Positions 1 through 10,879 of a stretch of DNA of 64,000 nucleotides are shown in pieces; the first letter of the stretch is position 1; each line of letters opens with the position of its first letter. The notes beneath the pieces were generated by a model that ran no database searches, was not told the DNA's origin, and saw only the letters and a list, made by a program, of their open reading frames with translations. The position numbers and the translations under genes are program-made. The stretch comes from Petrolisthes cinctipes (lineage: Eukaryota; Arthropoda; Malacostraca; Decapoda; Porcellanidae): NCBI GenBank assembly GCA_033782935.1, contig JAWQEG010001357.1, forward strand, positions 78,501 through 142,500. Reading direction: 5' to 3'.

Positions 1-904
1 TAGAAGATTGATATCTTACCTGTAGGGTGTCACAGGTGTCAATGATGTGGTCGACGAGCAGGGCATGGGTGGGTACACGTGTGGGGTGATACACCTCGTT
101 TTGGGGTTCTAAGACAGTGGAATAGGTCGTAGTTTTCAATGGCACACAACTCTGATAAAACTTACCAGGCTTCCGTAACACAAACTATATCAGCACTGAT
201 CGTGTTCACTGTATTCACCAGTTTGACAAATTTGTTACATAGTGAGGTCACGTTGGATAGGAACACAGAGGGGAGGTCATACCAGAGGAGGGAAACTTCT
301 ATCACTTTGTACGGTTTCACAACAATAGGCATTTTCCTCTTTTTTGCACTGCTGATTACATGAATCTTTTTCTGTCGGTTTTTCCCCTGTTTGCGACTTC
401 TATTGTGAAATAGACCAATAGCTTTCAGGTGACCTATTACGGCAGGTGGTGGGTAGCCAGCTCCTGGTTTGAGAGAGTATAGTGCTGGCAGGGAGTGTGT
501 TGGTTGGTTGACAGATTGTTGGGCCTCATTTTGATAGTTTAGTATTCTTCTTAATGTGTGGCACTTGGTAGATGAAGGTAGATGAGGGGTGAGGGGTCAA
601 CAAGCTGACCCTGGCTACCCAGACGAGCGCCGGGTCACACATACGACCTCGGTGACCTCGGACGGGTGTGTGTGTGTTAATACATATGTGTGTATACTAT
701 TAGGATATGTGTGTGTGTATGTGTGTGTTCATACTATAATAAGATTTTGCACAATGTTATATTTTACATTAAATTATATTGAATGAAATATAACATTATA
801 ATGGTAATTCAAGATGGTAGTGCTTCCTTGTTACTTATATTAATAAATAAATAAAGTGGCTTTAGAAATATACCAACAGATAGCCAGGAAGTTAAAGAGG
901 AGTA
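1..904. other. No gene recognised; AT-rich with TG-rich stretch
   Basis: No open frame here resembles a known protein and no RNA gene was seen. Positions 661-735 are rich in TG repeats, and an AT-rich stretch with AATAAA-like words follows at 740-855. The short open frames lack family motifs and are probably chance. Confidence 0.5.
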
Positions 905-968
905 GTACAGTGTTGGTAAATCTGGAACAACTGATTCCTACACACTATTCCAAGCAACAGAACACCAT
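905..968 (+). repeat. Interspersed motif, copy 1 (GGAGGAATCA family)
   Basis: About 60 bases containing GGTAAATCTGGA, a TGATTCC core, ACTATTCCAA and CAACAGAACACC. Related copies lie at 22659-22718 (minus), 62855-62893 (minus) and 62951-62990 (plus). Each is near an ATT-type microsatellite. The family is not one I recognise. Confidence 0.6.
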
Positions 969-1066
969 TATTTATGTTAATGTTGTCCTGTTTGTTGGTA
1001 TACTTCAAAGGAATGAAAGTGCTCCAATGAACCATAAGTATATTACACCTTTAATTAGTCTTGGTC

Positions 1067-1093
1067 CACAACAACAACAACAACAACAACAAA
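1067..1093. repeat. CAA microsatellite
   Basis: Uninterrupted CAA units. It creates poly-Gln and poly-Asn frames that are not genes. Confidence 0.9.
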
Positions 1094-1151
1094 CCCAATT
1101 TTAATACCTTTTCTTGTAATGGTTCAAGATTTGTTGCAAGGATTATTTTAT

Positions 1152-1153
<2 letters not shown>

Positions 1154-1223
<70 letters not shown>
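1154..1223. repeat. ATT microsatellite
   Basis: About 23 ATT units directly abutting the truncated 5' side of the Penelope-like element. Poly-Ile frames across it are artefacts. Confidence 0.95.
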
Positions 1224-1227
<4 letters not shown>

Positions 1228-2164
1228 ATCATCGCCTCCCTGGATGTTGAGAGTTTGTCCACTAATGTACCAGTGGATAAAACTATAGTCATCATCCTCC
1301 ACCGGGTTTATGAACACCCAGACCTCCCACGACTGGACATCCCCAAGACCTGCCTCAAGACTCTACTAGAACTCTGCACCAAGGAAGCCCCATTTATTTG
1401 CCCCCGTGGCAATATGTAGCAGCAGATTGACGGTATAGCGATGGGTAGCCATCTGGCGGTCCTCTTCGCTAACTTCTTTATGGGTACTGTTGAAGAGGAC
1501 CTTCTCAAATATAATCGCCCATCGATATACTGTCGGTATGTTGATGACATTTTTGTTCAAGTGAAGGACCTAGACGAGCTGCTACTACTACAACAACGGT
1601 TTATCTCCTCGTCTGGTCTGAACTTCACCTACGAAAAATCAACGGATGTCAAACTACCCTTCCTGGACCTCTTGATTGCCCACCACAACTCAGACTTCCA
1701 AACTACAGTGTACACAAAGTCCACCAACAACGGACGGTGTCTAAATGGTGACAATGAATGCTCGAAGAGATACCTCCAATCCACCATCTCATCGTATGTC
1801 AGGAGGGCTCTCTCCCACTGCACCAGCTGGAGAGACACACACCAGGAACTAGAACGTCTCACCCAAGTCCTGGTAAACAATGGATATTCCAACACAGACG
1901 TCTCCAACACCATCAAACTCCAGCTAGAAAAATGGTACGAAGTGAATCCCCCAACCAAACCCAACAGTGATATCAAACTTTTCTACCGCAATTACATGTC
2001 CACCGACTACAAGACTGACAAGATCATACTAAGAGACATAATAAAGAAAAATGTCCACCCCACCGGCCCACACAGCGAGATCAAACTAGTAATTTACTAC
2101 AAGTCTCCAAAAACCTCGAACCTCACCCTACACAACCGACCTACTACCTCCAAGAGCCAGGGCC
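1224..2164 (+). pseudogene. Penelope-like reverse transcriptase (partial)
   Basis: The C-terminal part of a Penelope-like RT. The frame begins near LDVESLSTNVPVDKT, typical of RT fingers/palm in this group. It continues through ICPRGN, then a TAG stop at 1417-1419, then QIDGIAMGS, FANFFMGTVEED and the catalytic YVDDIF motif, followed by the KLPFLDLLI region. Both catalytic aspartates are intact. The longest open part starts at 1441, but that Met lies inside the RT domain and is not the native start. The premature stop and missing N-terminus mean it cannot make active RT. Confidence 0.88.
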
Positions 2165-2769
2165 GATAACTATAAAAATACTTAAGTATTGCACTTAACT
2201 TCGCTTAAGTGCACTTAAGTTAAATCAAACACTTAAGTATAATACTTAAGTCGGCACTTAAGTGTAAGAACTGTACCTGTATGAGAAGCATCTCAGAGCA
2301 AAACATAAATTCATAAAATTGTGTTTATTTTGGCACAAAGTGTATTAGGAACGAAGATAATTATAATAGATATGAATAAATGAACTGATACGATTTTTAT
2401 CTTGACAATGGTATATTGAAACACAAATTCTAAAAAAGTAAAAATTATCTGAGCATCAAATTTTTCTGTCCGTAACATATCGACTTGATGTTATTGTTTA
2501 CATTGTACATTGACTTCGTGCCTGCCCTGCTTCTACATTTTCTATAATTCTTCAAGATTCCTTCCTTTCATCCCCATTGTTCTAAGCTCACTCCTAACTT
2601 TCCTCACATATTCCTCTACTATAGTACAACTGTTCCATAAAATCTCTACTTTTACTTTCTTTTCTCACTCCTTGTCTATTTTGCCATGTATTTTTAAGAC
2701 ACTAAAGATGTGCAATAAACTATTTCAATGAACCTAATTAAAATAATTTACTAGCATACAGGATGAAGT

Positions 2770-2889
2770 AGTTTTAGAAATGATAGAAGCAGTTAATGGA
2801 GAAAATGTGATTGAGGAGTTAAAGTCCTTGGAAGGTACGAAAATTGGGAATATATTGCGATTATCTGCATCCATTGTTGAGGTAAAAAA
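2770..2889 (+). pseudogene. Possible exon of unknown function inside the transposon
   Basis: A plus-strand frame of about 37 residues (from ATGATAGAAGCAGTT) ends at GAG followed by GTAAAA, a plausible splice donor. It could be part of the second protein that Harbinger elements carry, but no Myb/SANT signature was seen. It may be chance coding. Confidence 0.25.
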
Positions 2890-3159
2890 AATATAAGCTA
2901 TGATAATGCAATAAAGTGTAATTGTTAATTTTTATGATTATAGGGGAAGGAAAACAAAGGTGGGTTTAATGTGCAGTATTTTTGTTTTTTTCTTTCTTTT
3001 GATGCATAACTTTTAGTTGTGTGTGTTTTTTTGTTTTTTGACAATACTACTGTGAGGAAAATTTCATGAACCAAACCTAACTTACCTAAAAATTATTCTC
3101 ATCATATCTTAGGCCTAATAAAGTTTATTAGGTTAGGTTTTTGTTCTTAAATCACAACG

Positions 3160-3384
3160 TTAACACATAAGAGAATAATAAAATGCATAAAGAGAACAAA
3201 CTCTCTTACTGGAAATTTTATCAGATATGGCTTTACTTCTACTTGTTGGTGGCTGAATAACATTTCTCACATTGTCAGTCACTACCATTATGCCACCTCG
3301 ATCATATCTAAATCTTTTCAGTCGTTCAGAGTCTCCATATATATTTAAAATGTCCCAATAAACCTTTGCCCTCCATACTCTCAC
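3160..3384 (-). pseudogene. HARBI1-like transposase N-terminal fragment
   Basis: The 74-residue frame includes RFRYDRGGIMVVTDNVR followed by IQPPTSRSKAIS. This resembles the early region of PIF/Harbinger nucleases, where a fingerprint such as F-R-x-S/D-x-x-x-I/V precedes P-x-T-x-R-S-x-A-I/L. No DDE residues are present, so this is only an N-terminal exon or remnant. The match is by eye. Confidence 0.5.
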
Positions 3385-3596
3385 TTGCTATTGTACCGCC
3401 ATCGTCACTACCAAGTATACAGAGTTACACTTAAGTGTCCTCTGGAGGTATCTTAACTTTTGTCGTCTGCTAAGAGCGCTTAAGGATATTGAGTGTAGGA
3501 CTTAAGTATTCTGCCCCGACTAAAGTGCAACTCTTGAAAATATCGTCTGCTAAGTGCACTTAAGAGAACTAAGTATTTTTATAGTTACCGGGCCAG

Positions 3597-4067
3597 ATGA
3601 ACAGTGACCACGTGATTTACCAACACACCTGTAACAGTGTGGACTGTGAGCCTCACCACTATGTTGGTAAAACACAAACATCACTGGCTCGTCGGCTCAC
3701 CATGCACCTCCAGTCAGGATCTATAAAAGACCACTACCGTACCCACGACAACCAAGCTCTGACACGAGACAAACTAGTAAATAATACCACCATACTAGAC
3801 AAAGAAACAGACAGCAGAAGACTCTCCTACCTAGAAGCGATCTACATAGAAACCCTACATCCCTCTATAAACAACCAGACACAAGACCTCCAAATACTGA
3901 CCTCCAGAAAACGATACATCGCCAGCACCGTCAGGATACCCACCACACCTCCAACACTTACTAACCCACCACAAGCATCTAACATCTTACCCACCACCAC
4001 TACAACCAACCAACAACTCAGACGTAGTGCCAGAATCAGAAGCTACCTCCCATCCACCAATCACTAG
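3597..4067 (+). pseudogene. Penelope-like GIY-YIG endonuclease domain
   Basis: This 156-residue frame carries the endonuclease that nicks target DNA for Penelope-like elements. VIYQHTC opens the domain and is followed by a Cys-rich linker (CNSVDCEPH), HYVGKTQTSLARRLTMH (YIG-like strand plus the Arg-bearing helix), then YLEAIYIETLHPSIN with the catalytic Glu and the conserved LxPxxN ending. The rest is a low-complexity Pro/Thr tail. The apparent start codon is an internal residue: the frame was joined to the RT before the 2165-3589 insertion. The domain itself has no stop or shift. Confidence 0.85.
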
Positions 4068-4149
4068 GCCTCTGATATGGTGGCCCCGCCCACCCCACAT
4101 AAGGAAAATAGAAAAATACCCCTCACCCACTCAGAATCACCACTTCCTC

Positions 4150-4181
4150 CTGAAGATGTCCAATGTACTGGACGAAACGTC
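4150..4181 (+). ncRNA. Hammerhead-ribozyme-like motif of the Penelope element
   Basis: The segment has a CTGAAGA box (fits the CUGANGA core), then GTCCA pairing perfectly with TGGAC around a 6-base loop (stem II), then GAAAC and GTC. Hammerhead motifs are known from Penelope-like elements, usually with a minimal stem III. One extra U sits between CTGAAGA and stem II relative to the textbook core, so self-cleavage is uncertain. The position, downstream of the endonuclease, fits the element's terminal repeat region. Confidence 0.6.
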
Positions 4182-4348
4182 GACCTCCCCCAACAACTCA
4201 ATATTTGCCTCACTTATCCACCATCTAAGTGAAGACTTAACAAAAACTGTAAGAGATTTTAATAATATAAATAAAAAACTCATTCCTGCAGAACAAGCCA
4301 TTTCCTTCAACCTCATTTGTTTAAAAGAGAATATACTCCCTGGCTATA

Positions 4349-4934
<586 letters not shown>

Positions 4935-4935
4935 G

Positions 4936-4950
4936 TTGGTGACCCCGGAT
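4936..4950 (+). promoter_or_regulatory. Primer-binding site
   Basis: TTGGTGACCCCGG lies one base after the LTR's terminal TTACA. TGGTGACCCC is a tRNA 3'-end complement seen at this position in many gypsy-type elements. The tRNA species was not determined. Confidence 0.7.
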
Positions 4951-5559
4951 TCAGCTAGTTTACACAAGCTACAACTACTCCACTCTACGTCCACGTTCTA
5001 CAACTACTCCATACTGCACCTACAAGTTATAACTACTCACCAGTACGTCAATGTTCTACATCAACTCCACGCTACAACTCGTGCTATAACTTCTCCACGC
5101 CACTAACTACAACCGACGATCGACGCCTACAATCCCACACTACTGGTACTTCTACAACTTCTCCACACCACTACCTACAACCTACAATCGACGCCTGCAA
5201 CCCACCCCGACCTCCACAATGTTCTACACCACCAACCCCACTCCAAAGGTATTTCCACACATAAAAATTTACACTTTACAACCCCTATTTTTGTTCCACC
5301 ATCCCTTGTGTTATTCCCAACCTTCCCAGTGTCGCGTCCCATACAGCCCTGTGTTCATTTGACTCAACCCTCGACCATGTGTAACCTCTTACCCCAATGC
5401 TCTATCCCTCCCTATTCGACTGATACCCCAAGGATTTACGTGTTTGTGTGTTTCCACACCGCCTCCACTCACGCCACAATATTCTTTAACACACACACAC
5501 TACCACCATGCTTACCCCCACCGCTCCTACACACGACTCGTCCAACATGTCTCAGGCCA

Positions 5560-6070
5560 CCCAGAATACCGTTACTCTATCACACAACACCACACATACA
5601 CCTACCTACAGATACTCTATGTTCCCCAATTTTCATTCGACACACATTCCTGGTTCCTTCACACAGTGGGGGTATGTCACGGAAACAACTACACCAACGA
5701 CCAGAAGTATCAAGCCATCCTGAGTGCCCAACTGAACGAAATATTCTCCTCCATCTCTCCACTCCTCACAATACTTGACCAGGGATTGCAGTACGAGGGT
5801 GTTAAGGCAGCCATCATTACTGCTCACGGTATGTCAACCAACCAGCTTTTCAAAGCACTGGATGACGTCCAGGTGGAAGGGTGCGCCGGTCAGCACTGCT
5901 GCGCCACATGCAGCAACTTAACGTAAACACCGGCACACCTTTACCTGACGCTATCCTCAGAGTCCGACACACCAAGTTACTACCACCACAGATCCAGCTA
6001 CACCTGCTGGTCCAGCCCAACCTATCCATGCAGAAATATTGCTAGCTGGCAGATACCCATCTACATACTA
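5560..6070 (+). pseudogene. gag remnant of the Ty3/gypsy element
   Basis: A recognisable capsid-like stretch at 5690-5925 contains DQKYQAILSAQLNE, YEGVKAAIITAH and STNQLFKALDD. These resemble the helices of arthropod gypsy/Mag-type Gag. The frame then shifts into a stretch matching the LLRHMQQL and LPDAILR pattern of the family. No zinc knuckle was seen downstream, only a Pro/Gln/Thr-rich linker. Several frame changes make it non-functional. Confidence 0.6.
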
Positions 6071-6675
6071 ACAAGAACCACATGGGTACATGGCCAACTC
6101 AACACACATCCACAGTGATCGCTACCCAGAACACTTCACAGGCCATGCCCGTCAACCTACCAACACTTCAGCAGCAACACACACACACGCCACCTCACGA
6201 CGTCGCCAACCTAGCACAACGACTCGAGGTCCTTTCCAGCAAACTCGACCCCCAACTCCAAGCCCCACCACTATACCACCAGCAGCAGTAAGCCCCACCT
6301 ATTCACCAGCTACCCCCTACCCAGCAGCTTCCATCAACAGCCCCATTACAGCAACACTGGCATGACCCACAACTGTGCTTATACCATCAGAGGTTCGATT
6401 CCCTAGCACGCAACTGCCTCCTTCCCATGCCAGTGGGGCACCTCTTCTACTCACTCTGCTGCCAGACTGAACCAGGGAAATGAATAAGGTGGTGGTAAAA
6501 CATCGCCCTCCGTACTACCGCCCACACCACACACTCCAAAACAGGGCCAACTACGACGACACCTACCCACAAACACCACACGCCTCCTTCGACTGAACAC
6601 AGCACTTCCGCAAACCTGGCAGGGAAGCCCACACCGCTAACACCTGCCCAGCAACACACTACCATCTCTCCACAT

Positions 6676-6933
6676 GTGGCTCACCAGAACGCTCATACTC
6701 TCCTGTGGGTGGAAGACCTAGGGTCAGGCGAACACTTCCTCATCAACTCAGGATCCGAAGTGAGTGTAGTCCCACCCTACGACAAAGACAGGCAGAGGTC
6801 GTATGACCTGCTAGCAGCAAACAAATCGCCCATCACCACATACGGTACAAGGAGTAGGGGCATCACCCTTGTACACCAGGAATACAAGGCTCCATCCTGG
6901 GGTTACACTTCCTCACAGCGCACGATCTGCTGA
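6676..6933 (+). pseudogene. Retroviral-type aspartic protease remnant
   Basis: The frame contains LLWVEDLGSGEHFLINSGSEVSVVPP, the signature region of the gypsy-type protease. The catalytic D-S/T-G triplet reads NSG, so the catalytic aspartate is lost. The codon change sits in a former CpG (ATC GAC to ATC AAC). The rest matches family spacing up to the AANKSPITTYG stretch, then the frame shifts near 6900. Confidence 0.8.
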
Positions 6934-7142
6934 TCGACGCCACGAGAGGCCGCCTCATCCACCAGCCACCAGGAACCATCATCCCGACGGAACACTGGTG
7001 CCAGTCGACACTTACCATCACACACATCCTTTAAGCCAGCCCATACGACGCCCTACTGCAGGAGTTCCCAGTGCTGCTTGCTACCACCACCACACAACAC
7101 ACACACGACCCCAGCATACGCCACACCATCACCACTGCTGGA

Positions 7143-7880
7143 TCCCCCTGTTTCGCCAAGCCCCGGAGGATGCCCCCGAGCGTCTGGAGGCAGTGAAACA
7201 TGAGTTTAATGTCATGCTTACACACAAGATAGCGAGACCATCAGACAGTGCTTGGGCGTTGTCACTACATATGGTGCCAAAGCAGCAGGAAGGAGAATGG
7301 AGGGCATGTGGTGACTACAGAGCTCTGAACACTGCCACCACACCTGACAGGTATCCAATACCGCACGTCCTGGACTTTCTCTCCAAGCTCCAGGGATGTA
7401 CGGTATTCTCAAAAATAGACCTGGTACGGGCATTCCACCAAATCTCTGTTGTGGAGGACGACATCAAGAAAATGGGTATCACCACGCCCTTCGGCTTGTT
7501 CGAGTACCCATCCATAAACTTCGGCCTACGCAACGCCGCCTAGACCTTCCAACGGTTCATGGACAAGGTACTGAGGGGCTCGACTGGGTGGTGGTGTATA
7601 TCGACAACATCCTGGCGGCCTCCGACACACACATACAGCACCTACAACACCTGAAGAAACTATTTGGCAAACTGAAGCAGTACGGATTAAAGGTCCACCC
7701 CTCCAAATGTGTCATGGGAGCTGACAGTCTCGACTTCCTCGGGGACTGTGTTACTCCTGATGGCATCACCCCCTCCCACAGAAGGTAGAGGCCATCAGAG
7801 AGTTCCCACTACCTACCACCACCAGGAAACTCAGGGAATTCATGGTGGAGGTTAATTACTACCACCGCTTCATCTCCCAC
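7143..7880 (+). pseudogene. Ty3/gypsy reverse transcriptase remnant
   Basis: RT motifs run in order: KIARPSDSAWALSLHMVPK, WRACGDYRALN, YPIPHVLDFLSKLQG, FSKIDLVRAFHQI, TTPFGLFEYPSINFGLRNAA, a TAG stop at 7541-7543, TFQRFMD, then VVYIDNILAASDTH and FLGDCVTPDGI. The catalytic YIDD motif reads YIDN, which removes one of the two metal-binding aspartates. Frames change after LRG near 7575 and near 7790. The final stretch reaches the VNYYHRFI region where RNase H would begin. Confidence 0.9.
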
Positions 7881-8009
7881 GCCCACCAATCTGTAACCTC
7901 CTAAAATAACTGAAGAAGACGTCGCAGAATAAGTTAAACTCAGCCTGGAGTACTTGACCACCCCAGATGCGGTCACCAAGCTGTGGTGCAACACATTGCT
8001 AAAGGTATT

Positions 8010-8790
8010 CAACCTTTACCATTCTCTCAACCACTCGGGCATCGCAGGTACTCTACCCCTAACCTGCCACTGAGCAGTATGGACAGGAATGAGGAAACAA
8101 GTGAAGGAGTGGCTCGCCTCTTGCATCCCTTGCCAGCGCTAAGGTAGGACGTCACACCCTACCCCCGGTCCATGAGTTCTCTGTGCCTACCAGTAGGTTC
8201 CACACCGTGCACATCGACATCGTGGGACCCCTGTCTCCACCCTGTGACTCACGCTACCTACTGACATGCATTGACAGGACGACACGTGGGTGTACCACAA
8301 CCCCCATGGATGACATCACCGCTGAATGTACTGCCCACCACTTCCTCAGTAACTGGGTGGCCAACATCGGCCCCCTGGTTGTAATCGTCACAGACCAGGG
8401 AACCCAGTTTGAGTCAAAGGCGTGGCAAGACATGCTCAATCTCCTAGGAACCCACTGCCAGAGGACCACAGTTTACCACCCGTTCAGTAACAGTATGGTA
8501 AAACACCTGCATAGGAGATTGGCGCAACAGTCAATGAGGACCTACACCATTCCCCAGCGGCGTTAGTGTTCGGGGAGGACCTCCGCCTGCCAGGCCAACT
8601 CACAACCTCGACACTTCCCACCTAGCATTCCTCCCATCGCTAAAGGTGGCGAGCCCACCACACACCACTGCAGGAACCATACACTGGACCTTACTCTGTG
8701 ATCGCCAGGACGGACACTACTGTGACTATACAGGTAGCTGGGAAGCCATACGTCACGTCCTGGGAACAATTGAGGCCAGCACACACCAAC
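8010..8790 (+). pseudogene. Ty3/gypsy integrase remnant with GPY/F module
   Basis: It starts with a zinc-binding-like stretch (YHSLNHSGIAGT, then WLASCIPCQR). The DDE core follows in an open frame at 8183-8566: HTVHIDIVGPL (first Asp), VTDQGTQFE (second Asp) and YHPFSNSMVKHLHRRL, where the third catalytic residue should be Glu but is Lys. After frame shifts, YTGPYSVIARTD...VTSWEQLRPAH (8676-8790) is the GPY/F module. The element could not integrate with this protein. Confidence 0.88.
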
Positions 8791-9710
8791 ACACACACTA
8801 ACGCCACGCCACCACCACAACACACAAACACACACCGACAATCACATACCACCATAACCATGCTCACACCGCCATACCAACAAACAACTACACATGCATC
8901 TGTGCATCCTTCACCCAACACCCTCACCCCACTCCTTCCCTCAACCACCACCACACCATACCACCGCGTACCAATCCTACCCACGCCACAACAACACCCA
9001 CGGTCACACCACTCTGCCCCACCATTCCCTCACACACTATACACCGCTCCTACCCACACTGTCAACCTTGTCTCACAAATATAAACACCCCTCTACCTCA
9101 CCACCACATCGCACACCGACACCAACACATCCCATCACACCTACCACCGACCCTACCCCACCACTACAGCAACCCAACCAACTCCTTCGCCCCTACATTT
9201 ACCCTTACCACGTTTTCCTTCCTTTACCCAAACTAAACCTGACCCCATTCACCCCCAACTTTCATCAAAAACACGCTCACCATCCCCTACCCACACCTCA
9301 CCTGACCCCATTCATCCCCTGAACCACACCCTAAACCACACCAACTACCATACCTATGCCTCCCGTTCCTACCACTATCCCCCTACTGTTCCCCTGACAC
9401 CAGTAATCCCTCCCGTCTACCCACAGGAAGATACTCACAACGCGTAGCAACCACCACCCACGGCACCACAACACGACACACCAACCCAACATCGCCAACA
9501 GCAGTAACGCCTGCTTACCCCTTCCCACCCTGCATGAACCATCAGATGACAAGGAACCTGCCCTGGTCCCAGAGGGTTACATATCCCGGTCCGGCAGAAT
9601 CATACATCATCCGGCCAAATACCTCACACAACTATACACATATCCACTCCACATGCCTGCAGATACACTAACGCCCTATTATTAACTATTATTAACTCAC
9701 ACACTTGCCT
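8791..9710 (+). other. Pro/Thr/His-rich low-complexity tail of the Ty3/gypsy element
   Basis: About 770 bases of CAC/ACC/ACA-rich DNA follow the integrase C-terminus. Coding-like sequence then resumes as YISRSGRIIHHPAKYL and ends with Tyr-Tyr-stop near 9686. That ending is like the conserved C-terminus of related Pol polyproteins, so the low-complexity block probably expanded inside the polyprotein. Confidence 0.55.
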
Positions 9711-9757
9711 CCCCGACACATGCTACACCATACCCATACGCTTATGTATGACACTCC

Positions 9758-9777
9758 ATTGTTGGGGAGTTGGGGTA
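9758..9777 (+). promoter_or_regulatory. Polypurine tract
   Basis: The G-rich stretch TTGGGGAGTTGGGGTA lies just before TGTAGCAGACACC, the putative LTR start. That is the expected place for the plus-strand primer. Confidence 0.6.
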
Positions 9778-9778
9778 C

Positions 9779-10209
9779 TGTAGCAGACACCAAGCACCTT
9801 GCGCTTCCTTGCCCTCACCTGTCCACCTGCCACTGGAGTCCGCCATGATACCTGCACATGCAGCCGGCCAGAATGAGATGAAAGCCGCCGACGAGCTCCG
9901 GAATCTACTGCTAACCTTCGACATGCACTCACTTCTTGCTCCTGCCGCCGACCTCGCCCGCTGCTACTCTCACCAAGCTCCAGCACAACACGCTACTTCT
10001 ACAGCAGCTCTCTCTCTACTTGGCTATGGCAGACAAGTCTTCCTCTCTACAAGGTGCTTGCCTTCTACAACCACAACCCTCGGTTACCTTGCCACTGAGT
10101 CCAGAATATACGAGTGTGAGAACCAACCCTTGTAGTCATACCAATAAATTGTTAGCGTGTACAATCGAGTCTGTTCACCCCCATAGTAACACAACACCCT
10201 GTACTTACA
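9779..10209 (+). repeat. 3' LTR of the Ty3/gypsy element
   Basis: It begins TGTAGCAGACACC and ends TACTTACA (TG...CA). About 220 bases at its 3' part match the 5' LTR with a few substitutions, so the insertion is not very recent. A target duplication cannot be tested because the 5' LTR start is lost. Confidence 0.8.
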
Positions 10210-10423
10210 ATGGCAAGTAGAACTAACCATCACACTAATTTGTATGTTTACCATAAAAGCTCTTGAATGAACAATGTCATCAAACCATTTCAATAATTTC
10301 TATGTTTTTTTAATAAATTTGTTGTACAAATCCTCTTTATCGTTCTCGTTTGTCACTGCTGCCTGGGACATGATTCAGGTCTCATCTGACCTTCGCCCTA
10401 CTGTACAAAGGTTTCCCGCTCTT

Positions 10424-10555
10424 GATTTACAGGCACAGCAATATGTAAACGAGTGGTAGGAGCAGTAAACCCAGCAGGTAGAATATAATGATTTACAGGC
10501 ACAGCAATATGTAAACGAGTGGCAGGAGCAGTAAACCCAGCAGGTAGAATATAAT
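10424..10555. repeat. 66-bp tandem duplication
   Basis: Two adjacent, nearly identical units beginning GATTTACAGGCACAGC (10424 and 10490). Confidence 0.9.
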
Positions 10556-10879
10556 GAAGCCAAAGTGTGACATAAACAGAGAATAAAACTGGCACTGTGG
10601 AGCACTGGTTCTGAGATGTTATCAGTCCAGATGTGAGGATGAGATCCAGAGTACCTTCCTGAAGCTGATAGGTCATGTCAGGATCGGTGGAGGTACAGAA
10701 GAAGGTGATGTGGCTAGAAGCTATGTATGCAAGTTAGGAGTTTGACCAGAGGTGAGAGACATCCTGGAAATACTTCCTGGAGAGAGAATGACCATGAGTT
10801 GACAGAGTTTAACATAACTGGTGATACCACAGACGCTCCAAGAGATGACATTAAGAGCGAACCCTATGGTTGCAGGAAG

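Larger units (their letters stand above)
2165..3589. mobile_element. DNA transposon, probably PIF/Harbinger-like, inside the Penelope element
   Basis: The ends are inverted copies of TAACTATAAAAATACTTA (2167-2184, and reversed just before 3588). GGGCC occurs directly on both sides (2160-2164, 3590-3594) and may be a 5-bp target duplication. GGGCC is near-palindromic, so it could instead be part of the terminal repeat. Subterminal regions are crowded with CTTAAG: six copies at 2180-2275 and four at 3425-3565. The interior is AT-rich. A minus-strand stretch resembles the start of a HARBI1-type transposase, which suggests the superfamily. However, the expected 3-bp target duplication of that group was not found. 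Confidence 0.75.

Noticed and set aside
1051..1317. Open frames of poly-Ile, poly-Asn and poly-Gln
   Set aside because: They only translate CAA and ATT microsatellites.
8563..9322. Several 70-140-residue frames on both strands
   Set aside because: Low-complexity CAC/ACA-rich DNA of the Ty3/gypsy element; minus-strand Val/Cys/Trp-rich frames are shadows.
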